This document shows, one piece after another, positions 22,931-23,335 of a stretch of 23,335 bases of DNA. Both the position numbers and the translations under genes were made by a program. Every line of letters begins with the position of its first letter. The stretch's first letter is position 1. This DNA comes from an uncultured Collinsella sp. (GTDB lineage Bacteria > Actinomycetota > Coriobacteriia > Coriobacteriales > Coriobacteriaceae). Location: positions 1 to 23,335 of the forward strand of contig CABRWN010000012.1 of the NCBI GenBank assembly GCA_902474645.1, in the 5' to 3' direction. Under the pieces are notes generated by a model. It made no database searches. It saw only the letters and a list, made by a program, of their open reading frames with translations, and had not been told where the DNA came from.

Positions 22931-23290
22931 ATGGCACGTATTAAGCGCGCTGTTGCCGCCAAGAAGAAGCGCCGTACCGTTATGCACCGTGCGAAGGGTT
23001 ACTACGGTGCCGCTTCGCGTACTTACAAGCATGCTAAAGAGCAGGTCCAGCACTCCCTGCAGTATCAGTATCGTGATCGCCGCAACAAGAAGCGCGAGAT
23101 CCGTTCTCTCTGGATCACTCGTATCAACGCTGCTGCTCGCCTGAACGACATCTCTTACTCTCAGTTCATGCACGGCCTGAAGGTTGCCGGCATCGAGCTC
23201 GACCGCAAGGTCCTGGCTCAGATGGCTTACGAGGACATCGAGTCCTTCAACGAGCTGGCTACCATCGCCAAGAAGGCTCTCGAGGCCTAA
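22931..23290 (+). CDS. rplT: 50S ribosomal protein L20
   Basis: Ribosome assembly protein that binds 23S rRNA, 119 residues. MARIKRAVAAKKKRRTVM, KGYYGAASRTYKHAKEQV, RDRRNKKREIRSLWI and NAAARLNDISYSQFMHGLK are all family signatures. AGGAG lies about 10 bases before the ATG. In several bacteria L20 is the protein that represses this operon through the leader RNA; that would fit the leader upstream of infC here, but is inference for this organism. Confidence 0.97.
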   Translation: MARIKRAVAAKKKRRTVMHRAKGYYGAASRTYKHAKEQVQHSLQYQYRDRRNKKREIRSLWITRINAAARLNDISYSQFMHGLKVAGIELDRKVLAQMAYEDIESFNELATIAKKALEA

Positions 23291-23310
23291 TAGATTCTCT
23301 TGAATCGCTA

Positions 23311-23335
23311 GGGGAGTGTCGCGTTGTGCGCGGCG
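23311..23335 (+). other. Possible ribosome binding site and start of a next gene, cut by the window edge
   Basis: GGGGAG (23311-23316) is followed by TTG at 23324 and GTG at 23326, both at usual distances. Only three or four codons are visible, so no product can be named. A GATTC/GAATC hairpin lies just after the rplT stop. Confidence 0.25.

Overview
The window looks like chromosomal DNA of a high-GC Gram-positive gut actinobacterium of the class Coriobacteriia, most likely Collinsella or a close relative. That is inferred from strongly GC-biased third codon positions, the clostridial-type large PurL, strong AGGAG-type ribosome binding sites, and the combination of genes. I could not run a search. 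Nothing here looks like a phage, plasmid, insertion sequence or CRISPR locus; it is mostly a housekeeping region, and the unusual signals are in gene architecture, leaders and intergenic repeats.

Layout. (a) 1-934 (-): 5' part of purL, cut by the window edge. (b) 1119-2681 (+): a CPA2/Kef-type cation:proton antiporter, converging on homoserine dehydrogenase (hom, 2794-4137, -) across a shared hairpin terminator. (c) 4138-4613: an intergenic region of 476 bases. It holds a 48-base remnant of the 3' end of a second LivJ-like gene, lying between two copies of an 11-bp direct repeat, and then an AT-rich control region with an inverted repeat and two leader hairpins. (d) 4614-9475 (+): a complete livJ-H-M-G-F branched-chain amino acid ABC importer operon, closed by a strong terminator and followed by a long near-perfect inverted repeat. 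(e) 9651-11132 (+): cutC and a GalT-like HIT-superfamily (DUF4931-type) gene, 3 bases apart. They converge on a bile acid:sodium symporter (BASS) family transporter (11160-12158, -). (f) 12433-18868 (+): a RecJ nuclease fused to a complete RecQ-like helicase, then a bifunctional Rel, then a metallo-beta-lactamase-fold hydrolase. This is a version of the recJ-(apt)-relA neighbourhood known from Firmicutes. (g) 19063-19929 (+): class II fructose-bisphosphate aldolase, followed by a structured repeat region (19932-20174). (h) 20283-21716 (+): an apparently cytoplasmic transglutaminase-like protein. (i) 21756-21842 (+): tRNA-Leu(CAA). (j) 21918-23290 (+): the infC-rpmI-rplT operon with a structured leader that ends in an intrinsic terminator; infC probably starts at an ATA codon.

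How the parts fit. The liv genes form one transporter: lipoprotein receptor, two permeases and two ATPases. RecJ-helicase and Rel are 15 bases apart and are probably co-transcribed; the hydrolase is separated from them by a terminator that ends just before its ribosome binding site. IF3, L35 and L20 are probably controlled by the leader RNA and by the non-AUG start of infC. The most notable items are the RecJ-RecQ-like fusion, the infC leader with its ATA start, the livJ remnant and the repeat cluster after fba.
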